Assembly: GCF_009829085.1 (NCBI RefSeq)
Contig: NZ_WUQY01000036.1
Span: 1-32,760 of the forward strand
Reading direction: 5' to 3'
Origin: Sphingobacterium bovisgrunnientis
Lineage (GTDB): Bacteria > Bacteroidota > Bacteroidia > Sphingobacteriales > Sphingobacteriaceae
DNA: 32,760 bases
Positions 25,158 to 32,689 of the stretch are shown piece by piece (position 1 is the first letter of the stretch; every line of letters starts with the position of its first letter). The notes under the pieces are model-generated. The model searched no databases. It saw only the letters and a program-made list of their open reading frames with translations, and was not told where the DNA came from. Both the position numbers and the translations under genes were made by a program.

Positions 25158-27626
25158 TTAATTTTCGTTTGTTAACAAATTTACAAATAATCTATAAGCT
25201 CCGGGAACTCCGGCAGGCAATTGTCTGAAAAACGATAGTGACGTGTACACAAACTTACCTTTTCCATGTTTGGCAATTAAAAGTGAGCCATTGTGTGGTT
25301 GTTCTTCTTTATCATTTAATCGTAATGGAGTTCTGTATTTGCTATCAATATTTTCTGCAAAATACAAGCCTCGTTCTTGTACCCACCCTTCAAAATCTTT
25401 ATTGCTGATTTTATTAGGGAAGTTTAATGCAATGTCTTTTTCATCAAATGAGAACTGCGAATCTTCTTCCGTCACGCGACTTCTGCCTAGGCTAAAATTA
25501 TAAGGGCCAAGTTTGTCAGTTGATAACTTGCTATTTACATTGTATTGTACTAAGACAACTCCACCATTTTGCGCATAATCCAACAATTTCTTTTGTGTAT
25601 TTGAGCCATTTTGTACCACATTGAAATAACGTACCCCAACTACCACAGCATCGTACTGTTGAAGTGATGCAGTTGTTATATCTTTATCGGACAGTTTTGT
25701 AACTTTAATTCCAATTTGTTCTAATGATTCTGCCACTAAATCGCCGGCTCCAGCGAGATAGCCAATATGTTGCACCTTATTTGTCAATTGTAAATTCTGA
25801 CAAGAGATTTCTGTTGATGGAAACCATGTAATCGACGGAACATGATCATAGTTAAGCGTTTTTATATGCGTAAGCGTTTTGCCATTATGTTGGAAACGCA
25901 AAGTCGCATTATTTGAACGCTCCGAAAGGGGCTTCAATGTCAATGTCTTCACTATCGAATTTTCATTACTAAAATTCAAAGTCCATTTGATGTCCGAAAT
26001 CTCCCAACCCTCTAACGCAGGTATATTTACTTCAAATGTATTTTTACTTTTATCATGTCTTGTGAAAGTTACTTCAATTATTTTCTGCTCTTGATTTTTG
26101 CTCAAAAGAATGGAAGAGCTTGTTTCAACAGTCAACTCTGGAAGTATAACCAATGGATTGTTCACTTCACCTTTCACAGGGTCAACATAACGGTGTTGGA
26201 TTTCTTGTGTAATAGAAATAGGTTCGCCATTTATTTTCAAGGTGAAAGTTGCATGAGCGTGCTCAGGATTGGTTGGATAACCCACAGATTCGATTGGAAT
26301 ATTAAATTTCCCCAATGTATTTGGTTCAACAAGCCAATACGGCTGTGATGTTTTGTTCAATTTTGTATTCGCGGAGCCTCTCCACAAATTATTTGTTTGA
26401 AAACTATGCTGGACATTTTTATTATTAATATTAACCAACTCTACCTGAACTTCAGGGTTGCGCACAATTGCTTCAACTTGAAAAGTAAATTCCTGATTTA
26501 CGACTTGTTGACTTTGGGTTGAGTATGCGTCTACCCAGATTCCAGCACAAGCAATGATTAGATCTTTTACTTCCTTTTGTTTTTGGGCTATCCAATATGC
26601 GTGGTTCGCAGCTTGTGCATTTTTACTATCCACTTTATAAGCATCTAACGCTTTTTTGAGTTGAATTAAATCATTAACGGATTTTTGAGGATAGTTTGCT
26701 TGAAACTCAGTATTTAATTTTTCGATAAGTTTTTGAATAGTTTGTGAATTAGGCAATCTTTTCCAAGATGTCTCAACGCCATCCAATAGGTTGTTATTTG
26801 CTTTTGCGCCTGCCACATGTTCAAAATACTCCGTACTCATGCCACGTGAGGCAGCAGCGCCAAAACCTTGAGTTTTATGTTGCGAACGACTTTTTGCCGC
26901 AATTTCACCATAGGATTCGCCTAATAAAGCGTTATAGTGTCCAATTTCAACCTTCAATTGACTATCTGAAGTATTGTTTTGTCCACCGAAATTAGCGGTA
27001 TTCCAAAGCAATCTTTTGGCTTGCCAGGTACTCACTGTTTGAAGTTGTTCTGGGAATTTATTTTTATCAGCTGCCGCAATGAAAGCTTCGTGTGCCAAAA
27101 TAGCTGATGCTTGATGATGCCCGTGACCTCCTCTTCTGTCTGGTGGAAAGCGATTGATAATAACATCAGGTTGGAATTTTCGTATAATCCAAACCGCTTC
27201 ACGCAAAGCTGTCTCGTGATCCCAGAATTGAAAGGTTTCTTCGTGCGTTTTGGAGAAACCAAAATCATAAGCTGAGGAGAAAAATTGTTCACCTTTGTCT
27301 ATAGCACGTGCTGCCAACAATTCTTGTGTACGAATCATTCCTAGATTAATGCCCAAATCTGTGCCCAAAAGATTTTGACCACCATCACCACGTGTAAGCG
27401 AAAGATATGCGGTTCTATATTTTTGCTCCTGAGCGAGCCAGGCAATTAGTCGGGTATTTTCATCATCGGGATGCGCAGCGAAATATAATACAGATCCTAG
27501 TGTATTGAGTTTCTGCAATCCAATTCCAATATCACTTGCAGATTTTGGAGAGGTCTGACTATTTGCTTGCTGACCATTTATAAGCAATAAAAAAACGAAG
27601 GTGATGTATTTGAAATAATTTCGCAT
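25158..27626 (-). CDS. Large secreted PIG-L family deacetylase
   Basis: An 822-aa protein with a signal peptide (1-23, ending ANSQ). The N-terminal LmbE/PIG-L domain (about 45-260) has the zinc motif AHPDDE (H52, D55) and the distal GGHGHH cluster. These hydrolases remove acetyl groups from N-acetylglucosaminyl compounds. A long all-beta middle (about 375-620) and a C-terminal glutamine-amidotransferase-like domain (about 630-820, with DAVVVGVRYFN and GGVVLVQYN) follow. The large form is common in Bacteroidota and its substrate is unknown. It heads the operon with the two micropeptides and the symporter. The match to a sugar-amide substrate and the symporter suggest use of an amino-sugar compound (inference). 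Confidence 0.9.
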   Translation of the reverse strand: MRNYFKYITFVFLLLINGQQANSQTSPKSASDIGIGLQKLNTLGSVLYFAAHPDDENTRLIAWLAQEQKYRTAYLSLTRGDGGQNLLGTDLGINLGMIRTQELLAARAIDKGEQFFSSAYDFGFSKTHEETFQFWDHETALREAVWIIRKFQPDVIINRFPPDRRGGHGHHQASAILAHEAFIAAADKNKFPEQLQTVSTWQAKRLLWNTANFGGQNNTSDSQLKVEIGHYNALLGESYGEIAAKSRSQHKTQGFGAAASRGMSTEYFEHVAGAKANNNLLDGVETSWKRLPNSQTIQKLIEKLNTEFQANYPQKSVNDLIQLKKALDAYKVDSKNAQAANHAYWIAQKQKEVKDLIIACAGIWVDAYSTQSQQVVNQEFTFQVEAIVRNPEVQVELVNINNKNVQHSFQTNNLWRGSANTKLNKTSQPYWLVEPNTLGKFNIPIESVGYPTNPEHAHATFTLKINGEPISITQEIQHRYVDPVKGEVNNPLVILPELTVETSSSILLSKNQEQKIIEVTFTRHDKSKNTFEVNIPALEGWEISDIKWTLNFSNENSIVKTLTLKPLSERSNNATLRFQHNGKTLTHIKTLNYDHVPSITWFPSTEISCQNLQLTNKVQHIGYLAGAGDLVAESLEQIGIKVTKLSDKDITTASLQQYDAVVVGVRYFNVVQNGSNTQKKLLDYAQNGGVVLVQYNVNSKLSTDKLGPYNFSLGRSRVTEEDSQFSFDEKDIALNFPNKISNKDFEGWVQERGLYFAENIDSKYRTPLRLNDKEEQPHNGSLLIAKHGKGKFVYTSLSFFRQLPAGVPGAYRLFVNLLTNEN

Positions 27627-27966
27627 AGCTAAATATAATTGGTTTCACTTAAAAATAAGCTATTGAAACAGAATTGTTAAAAATGAAAAAAGAGCTGAAA
27701 TATTATTTCAACTCTTTTTCAACAACAATTAAAAATCTTTTAGTCTTAAATAGAATGCTTAAATAAATCTTTCGATGATTAAAATGTCAGTAATTAAAGG
27801 CTGATGTTACTAATCAGAGTTATCTGAGCTCTATTATAAAAGTAGTATAAAAGATTGAAATACTTTCAAGTCGAGTAAAAAAAAATTTCCACATTGGCGA
27901 AGTTTTGCACATACGCAATCTGGAAACCTTTTTAAACAAATGTTTTTACTATTATCAGACAGATAT
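27627..27966. other. 340-bp gene-free region with a hairpin
   Basis: Contains a minus-strand terminator-like hairpin (27687-27719) and AT-rich DNA. A TATATTTA element lies 3 nt before the PIG-L start, close to the -7 consensus. No ORF with coding character is seen. A further weak stem CTGAT/ATCAG lies near 27802-27818. Confidence 0.5.
27687..27719 (-). terminator. Terminator-like hairpin upstream of the PIG-L gene
   Basis: AAAAAGAG (27687-27694) and TGAAA (27696-27700) pair with TTTCA (27706-27710) and CTCTTTTT (27712-27719), with one C/A mismatch. Read on the minus strand it is followed by TTCATTTTTAAC. It lies about 250 nt past the DUF6952-like gene and 61 nt before the PIG-L start, so it may stop read-through or act as an attenuator. 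Confidence 0.5.
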
Positions 27967-28224
27967 TTATTTATCTATCGAGCCTAAAACACGTTTCATA
28001 AAAACGTTTAAAGCTTCTTTTTTCGGTGTACCTTCTTTGATCAATTTATCCACCTCGATGGCACCGTACATATTTGAAATTAGTTCGCCGATGACATCTA
28101 GTTCTTCATCTTTCAAGGAAGGTACTTCTGTAAGAGCTTCTAATGTTTCGATTGTTTCCAAGACATAATCTGCATCGTTTTGTTCGATGAAATCCGTCAA
28201 GTGCTTAATTACTGGTAACTTCAT
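27967..28224 (-). CDS. DUF6952-like small protein
   Basis: An 85-aa, acidic, all-helical soluble protein (LPVIKHLTDFIEQNDADYVLE...). The composition and the pattern SLKDEELDVIGELISNMYGA match the conserved Bacteroidota family filed as DUF6952, as far as I recall; this naming is from memory. It overlaps the thioredoxin gene by 20 nt, so it is translationally coupled to it. Function unknown; the constant link to Prx/Trx suggests a role in thiol redox control (inference). Confidence 0.7.
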   Translation of the reverse strand: MKLPVIKHLTDFIEQNDADYVLETIETLEALTEVPSLKDEELDVIGELISNMYGAIEVDKLIKEGTPKKEALNVFMKRVLGSIDK

Positions 28225-28519
28225 TTAATAAGTCGATTAATCCGTCGATTTTGTTTGTTTGTACTTGATTTACCAATTGACCATTTTTGAAAGCGGCGAA
28301 GGTAGGTAAATTATCTACCTTAGCTAATTTTCTAGACTCAGGGAATTTCTCTGCATCCACGATTACGAAGTTTACATTTTCGTTCTCGTTAGCCATTTTT
28401 TTGAATTTTGGTTTCATAATACGGCAATTTCCGCACCATGAAGCCGAATATTGTACTATTACAGTATCGTTGTTAGCCACAACTGTTTGTAACGTGTCGT
28501 TTTCTAATTCTTGTAGCAT
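28205..28519 (-). CDS. Thioredoxin family protein
   Basis: A 104-aa thioredoxin fold with the active site W-C29-G-N-C32 (SASWCGNCRIMKP), the cis-Pro in NLPTFAAF and no signal peptide, so cytoplasmic. WCGNC departs from the canonical WCGPC and should shift the redox potential. Located between the peroxiredoxin and the DUF6952-like gene with the same orientation, it is the natural electron donor to the peroxiredoxin. A 20-nt overlap with the following gene shows coupling. Confidence 0.9.
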   Translation of the reverse strand: MLQELENDTLQTVVANNDTVIVQYSASWCGNCRIMKPKFKKMANENENVNFVIVDAEKFPESRKLAKVDNLPTFAAFKNGQLVNQVQTNKIDGLIDLLNEVTSN

Positions 28520-28539
28520 AATATCTTGATTTTTGAATA

Positions 28540-28560
28540 GAGGCGGAAGTACTCCGCCTC
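28540..28560. repeat. GC-rich intercistronic hairpin between peroxiredoxin and thioredoxin genes
   Basis: GAGGCGGA (28540-28547) and TCCGCCTC (28553-28560) form a perfect 8-bp stem with a 5-nt AGTAC loop, exceptional in this AT-rich sequence. On the transcribed minus strand the stem is not followed by a T tract, so it looks like a stabilising or processing hairpin, or a partial terminator, rather than a strong stop. Confidence 0.6.
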
Positions 28561-28579
28561 AGGAGATAAACCTAATTTC

Positions 28580-29212
28580 TTAGTTCATTGATAAGTAAGA
28601 AGCTACACCATCGCGAGTTGCGTTCATAGCGTCTTTACCTTCTTCCCAGTTTGCTGGACATACTTCACCATGTTTTTGAACGTGTGTGTAAGCGTCTACC
28701 AAACGGATATATTCTTTTACATTACGACCTAAAGGCATATCGTTTACTGATTCGTGGAATACTTTACCAGTCTCATCGATTAAGTAAGTAGCACGGAAAG
28801 TAACAGCAGAACCTTCAGCGATTAAACCAAACTCTGGGTGCTCAACTTCTTTCACATCTAAAATACCTAAGATACTTGACAAGTTGCGGTTTGTATCCGC
28901 AATGATAGGATATTCTACACCTTCGATACCACCATTATCTTTAGCAGTGTTTAACCAAGCAAAGTGAACCTCATTTGAGTCACATGAAGCGCCAATAACG
29001 ATTGTATTACGTTTTTCGAACTCCGCTACAGCTTCTTGGAAAGCGTGTAATTCAGTAGGACAAACGAACGTGAAATCTTTTGGGTACCAGAATAATAAGA
29101 TTTTTTTATTTTCTTTTTGAGCTTTTTCAAAAAGGTTAAGTGAAATATAGTCACCTAAATAATCAATAGCATCAACAGTAATGTTCGGGAAATTTTTACC
29201 TGTAAAACTCAT
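28580..29212 (-). CDS. 2-Cys peroxiredoxin
   Basis: A 210-aa peroxidase that reduces H2O2 and organic peroxides. The peroxidatic cysteine is C51 (FTFVCPTELHAF) and the resolving cysteine C185 (GEVCPANW), the typical 2-Cys arrangement. The loop reads NGGIEG rather than GGLG and there is no C-terminal YF, so it should be less sensitive to over-oxidation than eukaryotic forms. The frame is open to 29263, but MSFTGKNFPN at 29212 is the standard N-terminus. Thioredoxin gene follows after 60 nt and should be its reductant. Confidence 0.93.
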   Translation of the reverse strand: MSFTGKNFPNITVDAIDYLGDYISLNLFEKAQKENKKILLFWYPKDFTFVCPTELHAFQEAVAEFEKRNTIVIGASCDSNEVHFAWLNTAKDNGGIEGVEYPIIADTNRNLSSILGILDVKEVEHPEFGLIAEGSAVTFRATYLIDETGKVFHESVNDMPLGRNVKEYIRLVDAYTHVQKHGEVCPANWEEGKDAMNATRDGVASYLSMN

Positions 29213-29237
29213 AATAGTATCTTCTTTTAATGTGCTG

Positions 29238-29245
29238 CAAAGGTA
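29238..29245 (-). promoter_or_regulatory. -7 box (TACCTTTG) for the peroxiredoxin operon
   Basis: On the minus strand TACCTTTG (complement of 29238-29245) matches TAnnTTTG exactly, 25 nt before the peroxiredoxin ATG. A TTG lies 15 nt further upstream, slightly shorter than the usual 17-23 nt. It also lies downstream of the alternative start at 29263, arguing against that start. Confidence 0.45.
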
Positions 29246-29397
29246 AGCATAAAGACGATACAATCGTATAGTTATTGCCTATAGGGCATTGGTATAGTCT
29301 ATATTTTTGTTTAAATATTATTGGTATATTTTATATTTCAGGGGAAATTAGTTTTTAATTAAGTCATTTTATATTTTTGGCATTATATTTTTTAGCT

Positions 29398-29469
29398 GGC
29401 CCCGTAGTTCAACGGATAGAATAGATGTTTCCTAAACATTTGATAGCAGTTCGATTCTGCTCGGGGCTA
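29398..29469 (+). tRNA. tRNA-Arg, anticodon CCT
   Basis: Folds as a full cloverleaf. Acceptor stem 29398-29404 with 29462-29468 (first pair G-U), D stem 29407-29410/29419-29422, anticodon stem 29424-29428/29436-29440, loop TTCCTAA with anticodon CCT at 29431-29433, and T stem 29445-29449/29457-29461 with loop TTCGATT. Discriminator is A; no CCA is encoded. It reads AGG codons. The 3' end of such tRNA genes is a frequent integration target for mobile elements. Confidence 0.93.
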
Positions 29470-29486
29470 CAATTTTTAATGAAAAA

Positions 29487-29516
29487 TGCCGAAATCTTTA
29501 AAACTTCGGCACTTTT
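29487..29516 (+). terminator. Probable terminator of tRNA-Arg
   Basis: The 7-bp stem described in the flanking region begins 17 nt after the tRNA and is followed by CTTTT. Confidence 0.55.
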
Positions 29517-29521
29517 GAAAA

Positions 29522-29545
29522 GGTCTCATACAAGATCCCATACAA
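29522..29545 (+). repeat. Tandem 12-bp near-repeat next to tRNA-Arg
   Basis: Two adjacent copies, GGTCTCATACAA and GATCCCATACAA, differ at two positions and lie 53 nt beyond the tRNA. Their spot fits a remnant of an integration site or integrase arm-binding sites. That reading is inference. Confidence 0.4.
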
Positions 29546-29637
29546 TTCGTCGATTTTTTAATCTAAATATTTATATAGTTTCGAAATTTCTAGGTTTTCT
29601 TTCAACATACAAGATTCTCAAACCTTTTTTCAAAATA

Positions 29638-31740
29638 TTATATATCACTTTTGTACCATTTGTAGTATTGTCGTATCATATTTAAAATGGTATATTTTTT
29701 ATTTGAGAGGTCGATAAAATAGGGTATTTCTTTTGAAATCTCTTTTATAGAATACACTTTAGTAATTCTTTTAAATATTTCGTCTTTATTATATATGGAA
29801 ATAATATATTCATATTGATCCTTGGTAATGTCCAACTTATATTTATTACCACTATTCACATCCATTCGATAGGGTACAAAGAATTCTAGAAATGAAATTA
29901 TGTTTTCTTTTGCATTGTTCAGAAATTTTTTTGTGTATCTAGTAAAACCTTTTTTATCACGCTCTATCCAGGTGTTTAATAGATAATACATGTAATCTTC
30001 ATTTAGTTGAAAAATACTTATTTCACCAGCCTCCTTTATAACTCTATCTGTTAGGATCTTGGCAAGTATTTGATATTGCTCAAGTGTATATAGTTTATCC
30101 TCAATATTGTCTCCTTTTCTTAACCAATTGTTTATTGAATAAGCGAATCTTGATTCCTTAGCATATGACATTAGCTCTTTAGCAAATTCAAAAGTGTTAA
30201 TTGTTTTATTACATTCAATTACTCGTGAAATAAAAATTGCAGCTTGATCGAATGTTCCAGAAAAATAGAATGCTCCGTCTCCTTCTGGAAACACATCAGA
30301 TAAATGACACAATATCAATGAAATTTTTTTACCATCTTCCCACGAGAAAGACGATTCCTTACTTCTTAACTTTTGAATAAAGTTATCTGCTTTTGAGTTT
30401 TTTAAAATATCTAAAGCAATTACAACTAAATCATCTATTGATTTAGTTTTTAACTGATTTAGAAAATCTTCAAATTGAATATCAGATACTTCTCCTTCAA
30501 TTACACAATATGAGAAATATCTTTTAAAATACTGATCTGAACAAATCCTTTTCTTTACAAACCATTCGTTTTTGTTTTCAACTGAATTATTATAAGTATT
30601 ATATAATGAGCTCAATTTTGGGAATAAATCAGTAAGTATAAATCTAATTTTTTCTTTCTCAATCAGGCTTTTATTTTGAGATAATTTATCAAGTCTGTTT
30701 TTCAGATCTTCTTTTTTCTCAGCATCATTACCGAATAAGAAATTTTCTTTATCTCCTATAAAAAATATAGGTTCACTTTTTATTAAATTATAATGTTTAG
30801 GATAAAATGTTTTAATTGCTTCAATTAATAATAAATCAACGGTATTTACTTCATCCTTTAATAGTGGCAGAGAAAAGGATATAGTATTTCCATATCTTAC
30901 AACATGACGAGGTGTGTCTATTTCAGAAAGAATATGTGAAGTAAATTGATAAACAAATCTTTTAATTTGATCATCTGATAACGTGATATTTGATAAATTT
31001 AAGTTGTCTTCAACGAGGGAAAAGCAAAGGTTTTTTAATGCTTCTGGTTGAACTTTAGGTATTGTTAATGGTACTTGAATTATTTTTTCCAAGAAAGATC
31101 TACCCGCTTCTATGTTTCCTGAACCAAATCTATCTCCAATTGCCTCTGAAACCATTTCATCATCAAATGATAGTACATAAATTGTGTTTTCAAAATCAGC
31201 TGTTAATTTAACTATTCTAAATATAGTGAAAATTTCTTGTTTATCTAATCTATCTATATCGTCTATAAATATGACTACTTTTAAGTTGCTTGCTTTTAAT
31301 AATTCATCAACTCTTTCTTTAAACTCCTCTATCTTTGTATCGTTTAAGAGATTGGCAATAGAACTAATATCGTGACCAAAAAGACTTGTTATTGCTGATA
31401 ATTTTTTAAGTGCTGCACCAAATTTTTCAGTTTTTGTTTCTAAATTCTTTTCTAATGACTTTGTAATTTTATCAAATAAATTTTTTAGTAAACTTTCTTC
31501 ATCACTATATCTCCATGGATTAAATCTAATGCTAAGGATATTATCATCTGATCTTAATTCGTTATCAATAAAATTTAAAATTGATGATTTTCCCTCTCCC
31601 CATGCTCCATATAATCCAAAAACTAAACTTTCTGAATTTTCTCTAATCTTGATTGTATCAGCGATTCTTTTCGCAAAAGAATATCTTTGGAATTTATCTT
31701 CTGATTTATTTGTGATAGGCCTATCTGCTAAATATGACAT
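29638..31740 (-). CDS. KAP family P-loop NTPase
   Basis: A 700-aa protein of the KAP family of STAND-like/AAA-related ATPases (named for Kidins220, ARMS and PifA). Walker A is GAWGEGKSS (residues 45-53), the FNPWRY box follows (73-78), Walker B is VVIFIDDIDRL (155-165), and the family-typical SFLEKIIQVPLTIP segment lies at 215-228. Between Walker A and B (about 100-150) is only an amphipathic region, so the membrane-helix pair found in many KAP proteins is missing and it is likely cytosolic. The C-terminal two thirds (230-700) are helical and unnamed, probably sensing or effector region. PifA of the F plasmid blocks phage T7, so a defence role is reasonable but unproven. Confidence 0.88.
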   Translation of the reverse strand: MSYLADRPITNKSEDKFQRYSFAKRIADTIKIRENSESLVFGLYGAWGEGKSSILNFIDNELRSDDNILSIRFNPWRYSDEESLLKNLFDKITKSLEKNLETKTEKFGAALKKLSAITSLFGHDISSIANLLNDTKIEEFKERVDELLKASNLKVVIFIDDIDRLDKQEIFTIFRIVKLTADFENTIYVLSFDDEMVSEAIGDRFGSGNIEAGRSFLEKIIQVPLTIPKVQPEALKNLCFSLVEDNLNLSNITLSDDQIKRFVYQFTSHILSEIDTPRHVVRYGNTISFSLPLLKDEVNTVDLLLIEAIKTFYPKHYNLIKSEPIFFIGDKENFLFGNDAEKKEDLKNRLDKLSQNKSLIEKEKIRFILTDLFPKLSSLYNTYNNSVENKNEWFVKKRICSDQYFKRYFSYCVIEGEVSDIQFEDFLNQLKTKSIDDLVVIALDILKNSKADNFIQKLRSKESSFSWEDGKKISLILCHLSDVFPEGDGAFYFSGTFDQAAIFISRVIECNKTINTFEFAKELMSYAKESRFAYSINNWLRKGDNIEDKLYTLEQYQILAKILTDRVIKEAGEISIFQLNEDYMYYLLNTWIERDKKGFTRYTKKFLNNAKENIISFLEFFVPYRMDVNSGNKYKLDITKDQYEYIISIYNKDEIFKRITKVYSIKEISKEIPYFIDLSNKKYTILNMIRQYYKWYKSDI

Positions 31741-31777
31741 TGTAATTTAGGTTTTCGTATGCATACTAAATATAAGA

Positions 31778-32152
31778 TTAATATACAAAACTTAAACAAT
31801 GTAATGATCCTCCATATTGAGATAAATTATCACAATTGACAGTCTCGACTTTAAATCCTAATTTGATATATAACTCTGTATTTGTTTTATTGTAATATTC
31901 TGTTTCCCTCTTGGTAGGTAAAGTATATTGAGGTAGTATTACTGTGTCATTTAGGATTATATTATTGACATAAATACCTTTTGATACCGAATAGCAACCA
32001 CTTCGTTTCTTCTTCTTGCATTGACATTTAATACTTTGATCTATTGGTCTATCTTCAATTCTAAATGTATCTAGGCCCAAATTGTGAGCTGTAATTGGAT
32101 ATTTCGGATTGATTTGGTTCTTCTTCAATTTTGGTGAAAGTATACTAATTAA
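31778..32152 (-). pseudogene. C-terminal fragment of an agmatine/peptidylarginine deiminase-family gene
   Basis: About 124 codons are open here, starting straight after the stop of the HTH gene in the same frame; the only early start is a TTG at 32128 (116 aa). The end, YVNNIILNDTVILPQY ... GGSLHCLSFVY, matches the last module of agmatine deiminase/PPAD-type guanidino-modifying enzymes: a 'YVNFYxxNGxVIVPxF' strand and the catalytic Cys of GG-x-x-HC. The first two thirds, with the other catalytic residues, are missing, since whole enzymes are about 340-370 aa. I read it as a truncated remnant. It lies 37 nt before the KAP gene on the same strand. Confidence 0.65.
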
Positions 32153-32620
32153 TTACACTTTATGAACTAAACCTTTTTTCTTTTCGAACACAATTCCAAC
32201 CTTTTCGAGCAAGTTATAGACTTGTGCCTTTTGATAGGCTAAGCCATATTCTTTATCAATCCATTGAGCCAAAAGAGGGCCTGTCCACTTTACAGATTGA
32301 TATCCATAATCCGAGGGTTTTTCGTTTATGACCAAGCTTTTGATTCTTTCGAGTTGTTCGTCTGATAAATTGCTCCGTCTACCGCGCCCTTTCTTATCTT
32401 TTAATCCTTCAACCCCTTCTTTTTCAAATCTATGAACCCAATTTGTTATCTGCTTGAAGCTGATATTATGTAGTTCAGACAACCGTCTGCTTGAATAGCC
32501 TAATGCAACAAGATATACCATGTATAGTCTTATACCAACGGTATAAGCATCATTTGTATTTAATAATTTCTTTATCTCTGTTGCGTTTGATCGCTGAATT
32601 TGTAAGACTGATTTTCCCAC
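32153..32620 (-). CDS. IS630-type winged-helix protein without DDE domain
   Basis: A 155-aa protein with a helix-turn-helix (about 40-75, GYSSRRLSELHNISFKQITN), a conserved GLKDKKGRGRRSNLSDEQ linker, and a winged-helix part (about 100-150, SDYGYQSVKWTGPLLAQWI, YQKAQVYNLLEKVG). This is the DNA-binding half of an IS630-family transposase (HTH_29/winged helix). The catalytic DDE half should follow, but the gene stops after KKKGLVHKV, and none of the three frames continues into such a domain. So it is either a remnant or a stand-alone, possibly regulatory, DNA-binding protein. The start is GTG. Confidence 0.75.
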   Translation of the reverse strand: MGKSVLQIQRSNATEIKKLLNTNDAYTVGIRLYMVYLVALGYSSRRLSELHNISFKQITNWVHRFEKEGVEGLKDKKGRGRRSNLSDEQLERIKSLVINEKPSDYGYQSVKWTGPLLAQWIDKEYGLAYQKAQVYNLLEKVGIVFEKKKGLVHKV

Positions 32621-32643
32621 TGTAATTTATTTTATCTAAATAA

Positions 32644-32651
32644 CAAATATA
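32644..32651 (-). promoter_or_regulatory. -7 box (TATATTTG) for the HTH gene
   Basis: On the minus strand TATATTTG (complement of 32644-32651) matches TAnnTTTG, 23 nt before the GTG start. No clear -33 TTG is seen upstream, and AT-richness raises the chance of a random match. Confidence 0.3.
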
Positions 32652-32689
32652 TAAATTATTATGTGTAATTTAATATTATACTATTAGTT

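Larger units (their letters stand above)
29470..29637. other. Gene-free stretch after the tRNA, with hairpin and tandem near-repeat
   Basis: Holds a 7-bp hairpin (TGCCGAA 29487-29493 with TTCGGCA 29505-29511, then CTTTT), probably the tRNA terminator, and two adjacent 12-bp copies GGTCTCATACAA (29522-29533) and GATCCCATACAA (29534-29545), 10 of 12 bases alike. No coding region is credible here. Confidence 0.5.

Noticed and set aside
29592..29630. Terminator candidate AGGTTT...AAACCTTTTTT after the tRNA region
   Set aside because: Only six base pairs with a 22-nt loop; it is too weak to list as a terminator.
29425..29685. 86-codon frame running out of the tRNA gene
   Set aside because: It begins inside the tRNA-Arg, crosses its terminator and the tandem near-repeat, and has no recognisable domain.
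32153..32200. Programmed -1 frameshift into a DDE domain after the AAAAAAG run
   Set aside because: Both shifted frames stop within a few codons and no DDE coding sequence follows in any frame; the sequence beyond is the deiminase fragment.
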